Positions 1 to 6,437 of a DNA stretch of 17,218 nt are shown in pieces. Position numbers and translations under genes: made by a program. The notes below the pieces were generated by a model that was given only the letters and a program-made list of their open reading frames with translations, was not told the DNA's origin and searched no databases. Within the stretch, counting starts at the first letter, position 1. Each line of letters starts with the position of its first letter. The DNA comes from Bacteroidales bacterium UBA1797 (GTDB taxonomy: Bacteria > Bacteroidota > Bacteroidia > Bacteroidales > VadinHA17): positions 9,846 to 27,063 of the forward strand of contig DCFT01000143.1 of assembly GCA_002319885.1 (NCBI GenBank), in the 5' to 3' direction.

Positions 1-13
1 CAAAGAAAACATT

Positions 14-41
14 CTAACAAAGAATAATTACTAACAAAGAA
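14..41 (+). repeat. 11-base direct repeat upstream of the Skp gene
   Basis: CTAACAAAGAA occurs twice, at 14-24 and 31-41, just before the ATG at 50, and a related CAAAGAAAA opens the window. It lies in the presumed leader of the chaperone gene. It could be a leftover duplication or an AT-rich translation-initiation region; nothing in the sequence shows a function. Confidence 0.4.
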
Positions 42-49
42 ATCAATCA

Positions 50-565
50 ATGAAAAAAATTGTAACTGTCTTCTTCGTAGCCTTATTACTTTCTCTCTCA
101 GTGAAAGTATTCTCACAGAGTGCATTGAAAATCGGTCATGTCGACATAGCTGAATTATTAGCAGCCATACCTCAGCGCGACAGTGCTGCTGCTGTTCTGG
201 ACAAAGAAACAAAAGAGTTGCAGTCAACATACGATGAAATGACAGCTACATACAACAAAATGCTCGATGATTATGAAAAAGGACAGGCAACATTTTCTGA
301 AATTGTGAAAAAAAATAAAGAAACCGAATTGCTCGATAAAGAAAAAAGATTGCAGGAATTTGAGCAGAATGTTCAAACTACCTTACAAAAAAGAAACAGT
401 GAACTAATTCAGCCATTACTGGATAAAATAATTAGAGCAATTGATAAAGTAGCTGATGAGAATGGATTCACTTATGTACTTGACGTCAGCAAAGGATCGG
501 TGGTATATACTTCAAAAGATAGTCAGAACCTTAATCCTCTGGTTCTGAAGATCTTAAAACCATAA
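50..565 (+). CDS. OmpH/Skp-family periplasmic chaperone
   Basis: A 171-residue protein with an N-terminal signal peptide (Lys-Lys at residues 3-4, a hydrophobic core to about residue 21, likely cleavage near SQS/A). A GHVDIAELL-type strand follows, typical of the OmpH/Skp fold. Residues about 45-125 are rich in Lys, Glu and Gln with heptad-like spacing, matching the long coiled-coil 'tentacles' of Skp. The C-terminal part (NGFTYVLDVSKGSVVYTS) is the strand region that closes the trimer body. Length is close to the family norm of about 160-175. Skp holds unfolded outer-membrane proteins in the periplasm. It ends only 11 bases from the convergent rex stop codon and has no evident tie to the hydrogenase operon. 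Bacteroidetes often carry OmpH paralogues in tandem, so another may lie to the left. Confidence 0.9.
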   Translation: MKKIVTVFFVALLLSLSVKVFSQSALKIGHVDIAELLAAIPQRDSAAAVLDKETKELQSTYDEMTATYNKMLDDYEKGQATFSEIVKKNKETELLDKEKRLQEFEQNVQTTLQKRNSELIQPLLDKIIRAIDKVADENGFTYVLDVSKGSVVYTSKDSQNLNPLVLKILKP

Positions 566-576
566 CCTGTAATTAT

Positions 577-1260
577 TCAGTATTTCATATCTTTATATAA
601 CAGCTCAAGATTCTTAAGCCCGTTATCTTTATTCTGCAGGTGAACATAATATATCACGCTTTCAAGTTCATCACAAAGGTTGACATTATTTATTATTACC
701 TCGGGTGGCACTTTTAAGAGTACAGGTGCAAAATTTACTATTCCTGTTATACCCTGCCTGATCAGTTCATCTGTAACCTCCTGAGCAGAAATTTCAGGCA
801 CTGCAAGAATGGCCACCTTAACCCTGAACCTGTCGATGATCTCCTTTAACCGGTTCATAGAATATACGGGTATCCCTGACCTTATTTTATGTTTGAAAGG
901 ATCTATATCGAATGTCGCTACAATATTCATATGACGCTGTACAAACTTACTGTACTTCGATAATGCCAGACCAAGATTCCCCATCCCAATCAGTACAATA
1001 TTATTGTCCTTGTTCCTGTGGAATAACTTCTCCATATTATCCAGCAAATCATTAATATCGTAACCACCACGCTTATTTCCTCTGATATTGAACTCCGAAA
1101 AATCTTTTCTCACCTGGTCAGAAGTAACGCCTGTCTCATCTGCGAGAGTATAGGAAAAGACCTTTTCAACCCCCATCAGCTTCAGCCGAACCAGACAGGC
1201 CCTGTAAAGAAAAATTCTTTTCAGACTATTTTTTACTATTCTTTTTGTGACTTGTTTCAC
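577..1260 (-). CDS. rex: Redox-sensing transcriptional repressor Rex
   Basis: The N-terminal winged helix is recognisable (LKRIFLYRACLVRL, then VTSDQVRKDFSEF and GGYDINDLL), followed by a Rossmann domain with the dinucleotide motif GMGNLG and the family signatures FDIDPFK, AILAVPE and GIVNFAPVLLKVP. Rex binds NADH and NAD+; in known members NADH releases it from DNA. I chose the GTG at 1260 (227 residues, close to the usual 210-225). A TTG at 1293 would add 11 residues; no in-frame ATG is present. The gene diverges from the hydrogenase operon, and Rex-type palindromes lie at its own start (1244-1263) and before the operon (1426-1445). It is therefore likely autoregulated and the direct regulator of the operon. 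The start is the only uncertain part. Confidence 0.9.
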   Translation of the reverse strand: MKQVTKRIVKNSLKRIFLYRACLVRLKLMGVEKVFSYTLADETGVTSDQVRKDFSEFNIRGNKRGGYDINDLLDNMEKLFHRNKDNNIVLIGMGNLGLALSKYSKFVQRHMNIVATFDIDPFKHKIRSGIPVYSMNRLKEIIDRFRVKVAILAVPEISAQEVTDELIRQGITGIVNFAPVLLKVPPEVIINNVNLCDELESVIYYVHLQNKDNGLKNLELLYKDMKY

Positions 1261-1263
1261 ATA
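1244..1263. promoter_or_regulatory. Putative Rex operator at the start of rex
   Basis: TTTGTGACTTGTTTCACATA is an inverted repeat with TGTGA/TCACA arms around a 6-base spacer, close to the known Rex consensus TTGTGAAnnnnTTCACAA. Read on the minus strand it matches the operator at 1426-1445 in 16 of 20 bases, including the shared TATGTGAAAC. It spans the proposed GTG start (1258-1260) and the first codons of rex, so bound Rex would block initiation or early elongation of its own gene. Confidence 0.65.
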
Positions 1264-1372
1264 AACATGTTTTAATATTATTTCAATATGCAAGTTAAAT
1301 AATTTTATAAAAATAAAAAAATATTTTATATTATTGATATTCTGTATGTTATAAATTTAAATAATTTTAATC

Positions 1373-1407
1373 GATTTTTTTTGATATTTTTTAATTGATT
1401 TTTATTT
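1373..1407. other. Phased T-tracts, possible bent DNA upstream of promoter
   Basis: Three GAT-led T-rich tracts begin at 1373, 1383 and 1397, roughly one helical turn apart, inside an extremely AT-rich stretch (about 1294-1425). Such phased tracts commonly give intrinsic curvature or act as UP-like elements. They lie over and just upstream of the predicted -33 element. This is pattern-based inference. Confidence 0.35.
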
Positions 1408-1425
1408 ATGTAGATTCTAACTTTA
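1394..1425 (+). promoter_or_regulatory. Bacteroidetes-type promoter of the hydrogenase operon
   Basis: ATTG at 1394-1397 and TAACTTTA at 1418-1425 are separated by 20 bases. They match the Bacteroidetes -33 (TTTG) and -7 (TAnnTTTG) elements, with only the last base of the -7 box off consensus. Transcription would start near 1430-1433, inside the Rex operator and about 15 bases before the ATG at 1447. The transcript would have a very short leader without a Shine-Dalgarno sequence. Confidence 0.6.
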
Positions 1426-1445
1426 TATGTGAAACTTCTCACATA
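1426..1445. promoter_or_regulatory. Rex operator of the hydrogenase operon
   Basis: TATGTGAAACTTCTCACATA is a perfect 7-base inverted repeat (TATGTGA/TCACATA) around a 6-base spacer. It fits the known Rex consensus TTGTGAAnnnnTTCACAA closely. It begins directly after the -7 box and ends one base before the first ATG of the operon, so bound Rex would cover the transcription start. The rex gene is divergent and adjacent, which supports the assignment. Confidence 0.8.
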
Positions 1446-1446
1446 A

Positions 1447-2439
1447 ATGCAATATCAGTGCATCAATAAAGAAGACTGGGATAAGACTATTGAACACCTT
1501 TTATTATCCTACACCATTTTTGCCAGTATCGAAAATGATTTTAGTATTGATTATGAATTAATACAACCAGGGAACATTGAAAAAATAATTTACAACAAAC
1601 CGAAACCTGTTACACCTCTAAAAAGCTTCTTCCTTCCTGTTAAAGAAAACGTTACTTCTGCAAGAATAGACGAAAAACCCAGAATCATAATGGGTATTCC
1701 AAATTGCGATATTGAAGGCATATCTCTTCTGGATGATATGTACCTTGATGAAGAGTTTTGTGATATATTCTACAGTGACCGCCGTAAAAATACATTGCTT
1801 ATATCATCCGACTGTTTTGGGATTCAGGAACATTGCCACTGCCTGGCATATAATATAAAACCCTATTCTGAAAAAATTGCTGACCTGGCAGTTATTTACC
1901 TCGATGGAAAAATTATTCTGAAAGTATTATCAGAAAACGGAGAAGATTTTATAAAAAAGATCCCATCGGTTTTCCTGCCTGCAGATGAAAATCTTGAATC
2001 GTTGATCGGGAAGGAACATCTTGCAGCTGAAAGTCTGCTGAATAAACGTAATATCGGTTTACCTGATTATAAAAAAACCGGAGAACTGATAAAAAATTCG
2101 GGAAATGCTATCTGGGAAAAATACTCTGCCAGTTGCGTTTCATGCGGAGCCTGTGCTACAATATGTCCGACTTGTACCTGTTTTCTCCTTATTGATAAAC
2201 CCGACTTCGGAAAAATAAAACAACTTGATGCATGCCAGTATCCGGGTTTCGAAAGGGTCGCAGGAGGCGACGATGCACTGTTTGAACTGCACAACCGGTT
2301 CAGAAACCGATACATGTGCAAATATGTTTGGAAACCTGAGAGATTCGATTCCATCGCCTGCACCGGATGTGGCAGATGCATCGATGGCTGCATAGGAAAG
2401 ATAAGCAAAAACGAAATATTTATGGAACTCATAAAGTAA
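1447..2439 (+). CDS. HydB/AsrA-like iron-sulfur electron-transfer subunit
   Basis: This 330-residue protein resembles the beta subunit of archaeal sulfhydrogenase (HydB) and anaerobic sulfite reductase subunit A (AsrA). The N-terminal two-thirds holds the family signatures IPNCDIEGISLLD and the Cys-rich DCFGIQEHCHC. The C-terminal part carries two [4Fe-4S] motifs: C230-C233-C236-C240, with extra Cys at 243 and 245, and C305-C308-C311-C315. The last motif lacks the usual trailing proline. The family passes electrons between the NAD(P)H-oxidising flavoprotein encoded next and a catalytic partner. It is the first gene of the operon, under the Rex operator. In known systems HydB partners a soluble group 3b hydrogenase, but none is encoded here. 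The start ATG follows the promoter directly. An Asr role is possible but no sulfite reductase catalytic subunit is nearby. Confidence 0.82.
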   Translation: MQYQCINKEDWDKTIEHLLLSYTIFASIENDFSIDYELIQPGNIEKIIYNKPKPVTPLKSFFLPVKENVTSARIDEKPRIIMGIPNCDIEGISLLDDMYLDEEFCDIFYSDRRKNTLLISSDCFGIQEHCHCLAYNIKPYSEKIADLAVIYLDGKIILKVLSENGEDFIKKIPSVFLPADENLESLIGKEHLAAESLLNKRNIGLPDYKKTGELIKNSGNAIWEKYSASCVSCGACATICPTCTCFLLIDKPDFGKIKQLDACQYPGFERVAGGDDALFELHNRFRNRYMCKYVWKPERFDSIACTGCGRCIDGCIGKISKNEIFMELIK

Positions 2440-2445
2440 CAATTG

Positions 2446-3270
2446 ATGCAGGAAAACAGGAACATATATTCCCCTTTAAAAGCCAGACTTACAGATGTAA
2501 TTGAGGAATCATCATCAATTAAAACCTTTGTGCTCGTTCCTGAAAATGGGTTCTCTTTTAAAACAGGTCAGTTCATTGAATTATCTGTTGATGGAATAGG
2601 AGAAGCTCCGTTTACTCCTTCCTCTTCTCCCCTGATTACTGAAAAACTTGAAGTAACCATTATGAAAACAGGCTATGTAACTGAATATATGCATAGGCTG
2701 AAACCGGGTGTGTTTATGGGAATCAGAGGTCCTTATGGAAGAGGCTATCCTGTCGAAACATTTTTTGGAAAAGAAGTGCTCATACTGGGTGGCGGATGTG
2801 GTCTCGCTCCCATCAGGTCGCTTCTGTACGCACTCGAAAGTGTAAAAGACAAGCTGCTTAAAGTCATCCTATGCTACGGATCGAAGACTCCGGCTGACTG
2901 TATATATAAACCTTTGTTCGACCGGCTGAACCATATTGAAAAGTTTGAAGCATACCGTACAGTGGATAATGCTGATGAAAACTGGAACGGGCAGGTAGGT
3001 GTTGCAACCACCCTCCTGAATAATATAAAGATTAACATTGAAAATTCTGTTGCCGTAGTATGCGGTCCCCCGGTTATGATGAAATTCGGAACAATAAGAT
3101 TGCTGGAGATGGGATTTAAAGATGAACAGATTTACCTGTCGATGGAAAAAAATATGTCGTGTGGATTAGGGAAATGTGGTCACTGTATGATGGGTGAGTA
3201 TTTCGTCTGCAAAGACGGACCTGTCTTTACCTATAATGAAATAAAACACAACCCGGAAATCTGGAAATAA
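2446..3270 (+). CDS. HydG/AsrB-like FAD/NAD(P)-binding oxidoreductase subunit
   Basis: This 274-residue protein has the ferredoxin-NADP reductase fold used by sulfhydrogenase gamma subunits, AsrB and dihydroorotate dehydrogenase electron-transfer subunits. The N-terminal beta-barrel (KTGQFIELSV, then MGIRGPYGRGYP) should bind FAD. LILGGGCGLAPIRSLL and VVCGPPVMMKF form the NAD(P) site. The C-terminal Cys cluster C239-x4-C244-x2-C247-x7-C255 is the [2Fe-2S] site of this family. It would oxidise NAD(P)H, or reduce NAD(P)+, and exchange electrons with the HydB-like protein encoded 6 bases upstream. I took the ATG at 2446; a TTG directly before it (2443) would add one residue. Cofactor preference (NADH or NADPH) cannot be read with confidence. 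Together with its neighbour it forms the pyridine-nucleotide end of the proposed complex. Confidence 0.87.
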   Translation: MQENRNIYSPLKARLTDVIEESSSIKTFVLVPENGFSFKTGQFIELSVDGIGEAPFTPSSSPLITEKLEVTIMKTGYVTEYMHRLKPGVFMGIRGPYGRGYPVETFFGKEVLILGGGCGLAPIRSLLYALESVKDKLLKVILCYGSKTPADCIYKPLFDRLNHIEKFEAYRTVDNADENWNGQVGVATTLLNNIKINIENSVAVVCGPPVMMKFGTIRLLEMGFKDEQIYLSMEKNMSCGLGKCGHCMMGEYFVCKDGPVFTYNEIKHNPEIWK

Positions 3271-3328
3271 TTGAACTTTGATTACGTAAACTATCAGGAT
3301 ATCAATTAAGATTAACAAGAAACAGAAC

Positions 3329-3784
3329 ATGAACATAACAATTAATGAATTGAGAAGTGTCCGGTTTTTTGAAAATTATACCGATGAAGAGCTGAAAATA
3401 TTCATAGGTATCAGTTCCATAAAAGAATTTAAGGTAAAAGAAATCTTGTTCGAACAGTATGATGAACTCTCCGAGATTTATGTACTGTTGACCGGATGCT
3501 TATCGCTGGGCATCAGCCTGGCACAGGAAAAGAGGATCAGACTTGGTACATTGGAAGAAGGTCATCTTTTCTCCTGGTCTGCAGTCTTCAGCCCTTACAT
3601 CTCCACTGCCTGGGTTATGGCCGGATGTCCGACAAAAGTCCTGGCCATAAATGCCGGAAAACTAATTGCTGAGTTTGACAAAAGCTGCGCATTCGGATTC
3701 AAGACTATGTCTAAAATTGCGCAGACAATTTCTCACCGTCTTAGCGATACCAGGTTTCAGTTGATGAACCAGCTAACTTTATGA
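3329..3784 (+). CDS. Stand-alone cyclic-nucleotide-binding-fold protein (Crp-like, no HTH)
   Basis: This 151-residue protein matches the N-terminal sensory half of Crp/Fnr regulators: VRFFENYTDEELKIF, then the beta-roll core EILFEQYDELSEIYVLLTG and EEGHLFSWSAVFSPYISTAWV, then a C-helix (FGFKTMSKIAQTISHRLSDTR). It stops where the DNA-binding helix-turn-helix would begin; full Crp proteins are about 200-230 residues. The phosphate-binding cassette is degenerate: FGE is replaced by LFSW and the conserved Arg of the R-T/S-A motif is absent. It may therefore not bind cAMP. It lies between the NAD(P)H module and the ferredoxin gene of one operon, suggesting an accessory or allosteric partner rather than a transcription factor. 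The exact role is unknown. Confidence 0.8.
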   Translation: MNITINELRSVRFFENYTDEELKIFIGISSIKEFKVKEILFEQYDELSEIYVLLTGCLSLGISLAQEKRIRLGTLEEGHLFSWSAVFSPYISTAWVMAGCPTKVLAINAGKLIAEFDKSCAFGFKTMSKIAQTISHRLSDTRFQLMNQLTL

Positions 3785-3838
3785 TATATTAATAAACTGA
3801 ATAACAAATGATCAGAATTAATAATTACAGCATTTAAT

Positions 3839-4336
3839 ATGACACGGAAGATTTTGATAGACATGCTTAAACTGCGTTATGCCATGATTAATGACTCAAC
3901 ACTGGAATTGCCTGAGGCCTGTTTCTATCCTTCCCCTAATATTAATGGCTTAAAGACTATCCGTGAACTGGCAGTCTTCCAATATACCTGCAGGAAATGT
4001 GAAGATGCTCCATGTATAAGCGTCTGCCCTGCCGATGCTCTGGAAAAAGATGAAACAGGGGTTGTTGTACGTCATACAAACCTGTGTGTTTCATGTAAAT
4101 CATGCGTTACAATATGTCCTTTTGGAACGATGATGACTGATTTTTTTAAACACCGCAGGAATAAGGAAATCATCTATGATTTAAATGATGAAAAAGAGAT
4201 GGAAAAATTCATCAGAGCCTGTCCTGAAGGAACTGTATCTGTTACTGATGAAGATGAGTCGCCCGATAAGCATATATATAAATTGAATGAGAAAGTGCTT
4301 ATAAAAGACTATCTGTATATTACTGAAAAACAATAA
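3839..4336 (+). CDS. HycB-like 2[4Fe-4S] ferredoxin subunit
   Basis: A 165-residue protein with two [4Fe-4S] motifs: C51-x2-C54-x4-C59-x3-C63-P and C83-x2-C86-x2-C89-x3-C93-P, plus a lone Cys at residue 128. The spacing resembles HycB/HydN/CooF electron-transfer subunits, but only two clusters are evident, whereas those proteins usually have four. The C-terminal 70 residues are charged and contain no further cluster motif. No signal peptide or membrane segment is present, so it should sit on the cytoplasmic side. By position between the HydBG-like pair and the membrane hydrogenase genes it is the likely electron bridge between the NAD(P)H module and the HycF-like and small subunits. It begins 54 bases after the cNMP-fold gene and ends 11 bases before the NuoH-like gene. 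Confidence 0.8.
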   Translation: MTRKILIDMLKLRYAMINDSTLELPEACFYPSPNINGLKTIRELAVFQYTCRKCEDAPCISVCPADALEKDETGVVVRHTNLCVSCKSCVTICPFGTMMTDFFKHRRNKEIIYDLNDEKEMEKFIRACPEGTVSVTDEDESPDKHIYKLNEKVLIKDYLYITEKQ

Positions 4337-4347
4337 GTCCCAATAAT

Positions 4348-5280
4348 ATGGCAATAAATGTTTTTTATTTTCTTGTCTTCCCCGGACTGCTTTTCACTGC
4401 AATCGCAGGGGCTTTCCTTTCATGGTTCGACAGGAAAATTACTGCCAGGGTACAATTCCGCAAAGGTCCTCCTGTTTTTCAGCCGTTTTATGATTTTTTC
4501 AAGTTATTGCTAGTTAAGGAAACAATTTTGCCAAAGTATGGATCGCCTGTGATATTTCTTCTTGCACCTGTCTTTGCTGTATTTGGTGCTGTCATGGCAG
4601 GGGTATTCATCCTGCTCCCTTTGCTCAATATTACAACAGGATTCAGGGGAGATCTGATTGTCATTTTTTATCTGCTTACTATCCCCTCATTCTCATACAT
4701 CATTGGAGCTCTCGCTTCAGGAAATCCCCTCGCAGCTGTTGGCGGATCGAGAGAGATGAAACTGATCATGAGCTATGAACTGACCTTTCTCCTGGTAATA
4801 GCCGGAATTATTATGAAATGCGGACAACACTTTGATCTGTCGTCAATTATTCAGGTGCAACAGGCCGGGTCTCCATTTATCGGCAGCATCTCAGGAGTTC
4901 TTTTATTCATCGTTGCTATCTTTTGTATTCAGGCCAAACTGGCACTGGTCCCGTTTGACATGCCTGAAGCAGAAGCCGAAATAACCGAAGGGATTTTTAT
5001 TGAATACTCAGGTGCAGCATATGCTCTGATAAAGCTTGCAAAATATATAATGTTTTTCATCCTCCCTGCTTTCCTGGTTGCGCTTTTTATGAACGGTTTC
5101 AGAATTGAAGGGACCGGTATTTTATGGGCTGTACTGAAAATCTTTGCTGTTGTACTTATCATGACTCTGATAAGGAATACAAATCCAAGGGTAAAGATCA
5201 AACAAGCTATCAGATTCTTCGCAATATGGATGAACCTGGTTGCTATTGTAGCTATTATAATAATTGCATTTGGTTATTAA
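4348..5280 (+). CDS. Group 4 hydrogenase membrane anchor subunit (NuoH/EchB/MbhM-like)
   Basis: A 310-residue polytopic membrane protein with about eight hydrophobic segments. The complex I subunit 1 signatures are clear: DRKITARVQFRKGPPVFQPF near residues 28-47, LAAVGGSREMKLIMSYEL around 130, and the acidic loop PFDMPEAEAEITEG around 205. This Glu-rich loop is conserved in NuoH and its hydrogenase homologues and lies at the entrance linking the catalytic arm to the ion path. The protein anchors the small and large subunits to the membrane and transmits conformational changes to the antiporter arm. Length matches EchB, HycD and MbhM (about 290-320). The small-subunit gene starts about 11 bases after its stop. 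Confidence 0.9.
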   Translation: MAINVFYFLVFPGLLFTAIAGAFLSWFDRKITARVQFRKGPPVFQPFYDFFKLLLVKETILPKYGSPVIFLLAPVFAVFGAVMAGVFILLPLLNITTGFRGDLIVIFYLLTIPSFSYIIGALASGNPLAAVGGSREMKLIMSYELTFLLVIAGIIMKCGQHFDLSSIIQVQQAGSPFIGSISGVLLFIVAIFCIQAKLALVPFDMPEAEAEITEGIFIEYSGAAYALIKLAKYIMFFILPAFLVALFMNGFRIEGTGILWAVLKIFAVVLIMTLIRNTNPRVKIKQAIRFFAIWMNLVAIVAIIIIAFGY

Positions 5281-5291
5281 TAATTTATAAC

Positions 5292-5705
5292 GTGGGATTT
5301 AAAAATTTTTGCTTTAAAAAATCACTATGGGTCTTTCATTTCGGAGGAGCTTCATGCAATAATTGTGACATTGAAATTCTCGATTGCCTTACACCCCGGC
5401 ACGACCTTGAACGCTTCGGGATTTTGCTGGTAGGAAGTATCAGGCATGCAGATGTTCTTCTCGTTAATGGAGCCATCAATAAGCGCGACAAGGAGAGGCT
5501 TCTGGAGATTTATAACCAGGCTCCAAAACCAATTCTTGTTGTTGCTATCGGTGCTTGTGGATGTACAGGAGGATACTTCACTGAAAGCTACACATTTGCC
5601 GGACCTGTAGACAAAATAATCCCTGTAAATGCTTATGTCCCCGGCTGCCCACCAAAACCGGAAGCAATAATTGCAGGGATAGTTAAGCTGGTTGAAAACT
5701 CATAG
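5292..5705 (+). CDS. Group 4 [NiFe] hydrogenase small subunit (NuoB/EchC/MbhJ-like)
   Basis: From a GTG at 5292 the product is 137 residues, close to the compact small subunits of Ech and Mbh. Ligands for the single proximal [4Fe-4S] cluster are visible: C22-x2-C25 in ASCNNCDIEIL, C89 in GACGCTGG, and C119 in the PGCPP motif. The CxxC spacing is the hydrogenase type, unlike the adjacent CC of complex I NuoB. An open frame runs back to an ATG at 5124 inside the NuoH-like gene, but that would add residues unlike the family, so the GTG directly before MGFKNFCFKKSLWVFHFG is preferred. The subunit delivers electrons to the [NiFe] site. A 275-base gap with a repeat element follows before the next gene. 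Confidence 0.9.
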   Translation: MGFKNFCFKKSLWVFHFGGASCNNCDIEILDCLTPRHDLERFGILLVGSIRHADVLLVNGAINKRDKERLLEIYNQAPKPILVVAIGACGCTGGYFTESYTFAGPVDKIIPVNAYVPGCPPKPEAIIAGIVKLVENS

Positions 5706-5773
5706 AAAGAACTAATAATGAAAAAATTGCAAAAAACTGTGGTAATGTTGAAAAAGTCCCTTTTAACCCCAAA

Positions 5774-5793
5774 CCTGCCTGCCGGTAGGCAGG
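5774..5793. repeat. Bacteroidetes-type palindromic repeat
   Basis: CCTGCCTGCCGGTAGGCAGG is self-complementary at 9 of 10 paired positions. I recognise this family (CCTGCC...GGCAGG) as widespread in intergenic DNA of Bacteroidetes genomes. In RNA it would form a strong hairpin between the small-subunit and NuoC-like cistrons. Confidence 0.7.
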
Positions 5794-5843
5794 GTAGACT
5801 AAGAAGACATAAAGTGCACAAAGATAAGACTCTATATTTCATT

Positions 5844-5868
5844 CCGATAGCTGCCGATAACTATCGGG
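5844..5868. repeat. CCGATAG/CTATCGG hairpin repeat
   Basis: CCGATAG at 5844-5850 pairs with CTATCGG at 5861-5867. A nested CCGATA at 5854-5859 can pair with the same right arm (TATCGG, 5862-5867), giving two alternative hairpins. It lies within the MITE-like element and resembles other short palindromes found between Bacteroidetes genes. Confidence 0.55.
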
Positions 5869-5980
5869 ACGGAACTTTGTGAACTTTGTGTTAATCCTTT
5901 GTGAACTTAGTGGTTAACGGATTTCGACTCTTTCAACAGCCCCTAGAAGGGTAAAAAGTTACAATAAATTACGAAACTGG

Positions 5981-6418
5981 ATGAATACAGCAGTAACGAT
6001 AGAAAATTTCAAGGAAAAATTTGATTCTGATATAATTGAGGTAATTATCAGGAACCCGAAACGAATAATTGTTACTATAAATCCTGAAGCAATTATCCCC
6101 GTTGCTGAATTTTTATACCGTAAGGAAGGATACCGTTTTATTATCGCGTCTGCTTTGCATACGAAAAAAGGGTTCGAAATTCATTACCATTTCAGTAAAG
6201 ACAATATTGGACTGATACTTAACATACATGTAGTACTTGATAAAGAGAATCCTCAGGTAGAATCCCTTTCAAACATCTTTAATGCTTCCAACTGGATTGA
6301 AAGGGAGATGCATGAGTTGATTGGCATAAATTTTCTTAATCACCCCAACCAGGAGAAACTTATCTCGGAAGGAAACTGGGCCGAAGGAGTCTATCCCTTA
6401 AGGAAGGAATTTAAATAA
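5981..6418 (+). CDS. NuoC-like 30-kDa subunit (EchD/MbhK/HycE N-domain-like)
   Basis: This 145-residue protein matches the complex I 30-kDa family. The region around residues 50-95 (YRFIIASALHTKKGFEIHYHFS) and the signature SNIFNASNWIEREMHELIGINFLNHP correspond to NuoC motifs, ending with GVYPLRKEF. It carries no cofactor; in Ech, Mbh and complex I it buttresses the large subunit and helps assemble the peripheral arm. It begins 275 bases after the small-subunit gene, beyond the repeat element, and ends 19 bases before the large-subunit ATG. Keeping NuoC and NuoD functions as separate genes resembles Ech and Mbh and differs from HycE/HyfG, where they are fused. Confidence 0.88.
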   Translation: MNTAVTIENFKEKFDSDIIEVIIRNPKRIIVTINPEAIIPVAEFLYRKEGYRFIIASALHTKKGFEIHYHFSKDNIGLILNIHVVLDKENPQVESLSNIFNASNWIEREMHELIGINFLNHPNQEKLISEGNWAEGVYPLRKEFK

Positions 6419-6437
6419 TACCAGGAGGTTTTTCATA

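Larger units (their letters stand above)
5746..5938. mobile_element. MITE-like element with terminal inverted repeats
   Basis: TGTTGAAAAAGTC at 5746-5758 and GACTCTTTCAACA at 5926-5938 form 13-base terminal inverted repeats with one mismatch. A second inner pair, TTTTAACC (5762-5769) and GGTTAA (5912-5917), is partly inverted. Inside lie the palindrome at 5774-5793, a CCGATA/TATCGG hairpin, and repeated TTTGTGAAC motifs. The element is 193 bases long and codes for no transposase, as expected of a non-autonomous MITE. No convincing target-site duplication is visible, so a simple intergenic repeat cluster is the alternative. Confidence 0.45.
5706..5980. other. Non-coding interval within the operon
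   Basis: This gap between the small-subunit and NuoC-like genes is the longest inside the operon. It is filled mainly by a repeat-rich, MITE-like element (5746-5938). A 54-codon frame starting at ATG 5718 reads through the palindromic repeat (LPAGRQG) and is judged spurious. No terminator with a T-tract is seen, so transcription probably continues. Confidence 0.6.

Noticed and set aside
2067..2465. 132-codon minus-strand frame opposite the HydB-like gene
   Set aside because: It is the shadow of a Cys-motif-rich, well-supported plus-strand gene and has no supporting signals.
5718..5882. 54-codon open frame between the small-subunit and NuoC-like genes
   Set aside because: It reads straight through the palindromic repeat (LPAGRQG) and the MITE-like element, with no family resemblance or ribosome-binding site. 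This type of frame is a known artefact of the repeat.
5876..5914. Repeated TTTGTGAAC motifs resembling Rex half-sites
   Set aside because: All copies point the same way and there is no TCACAAA partner at the right spacing. They belong to the repeat element rather than to an operator.
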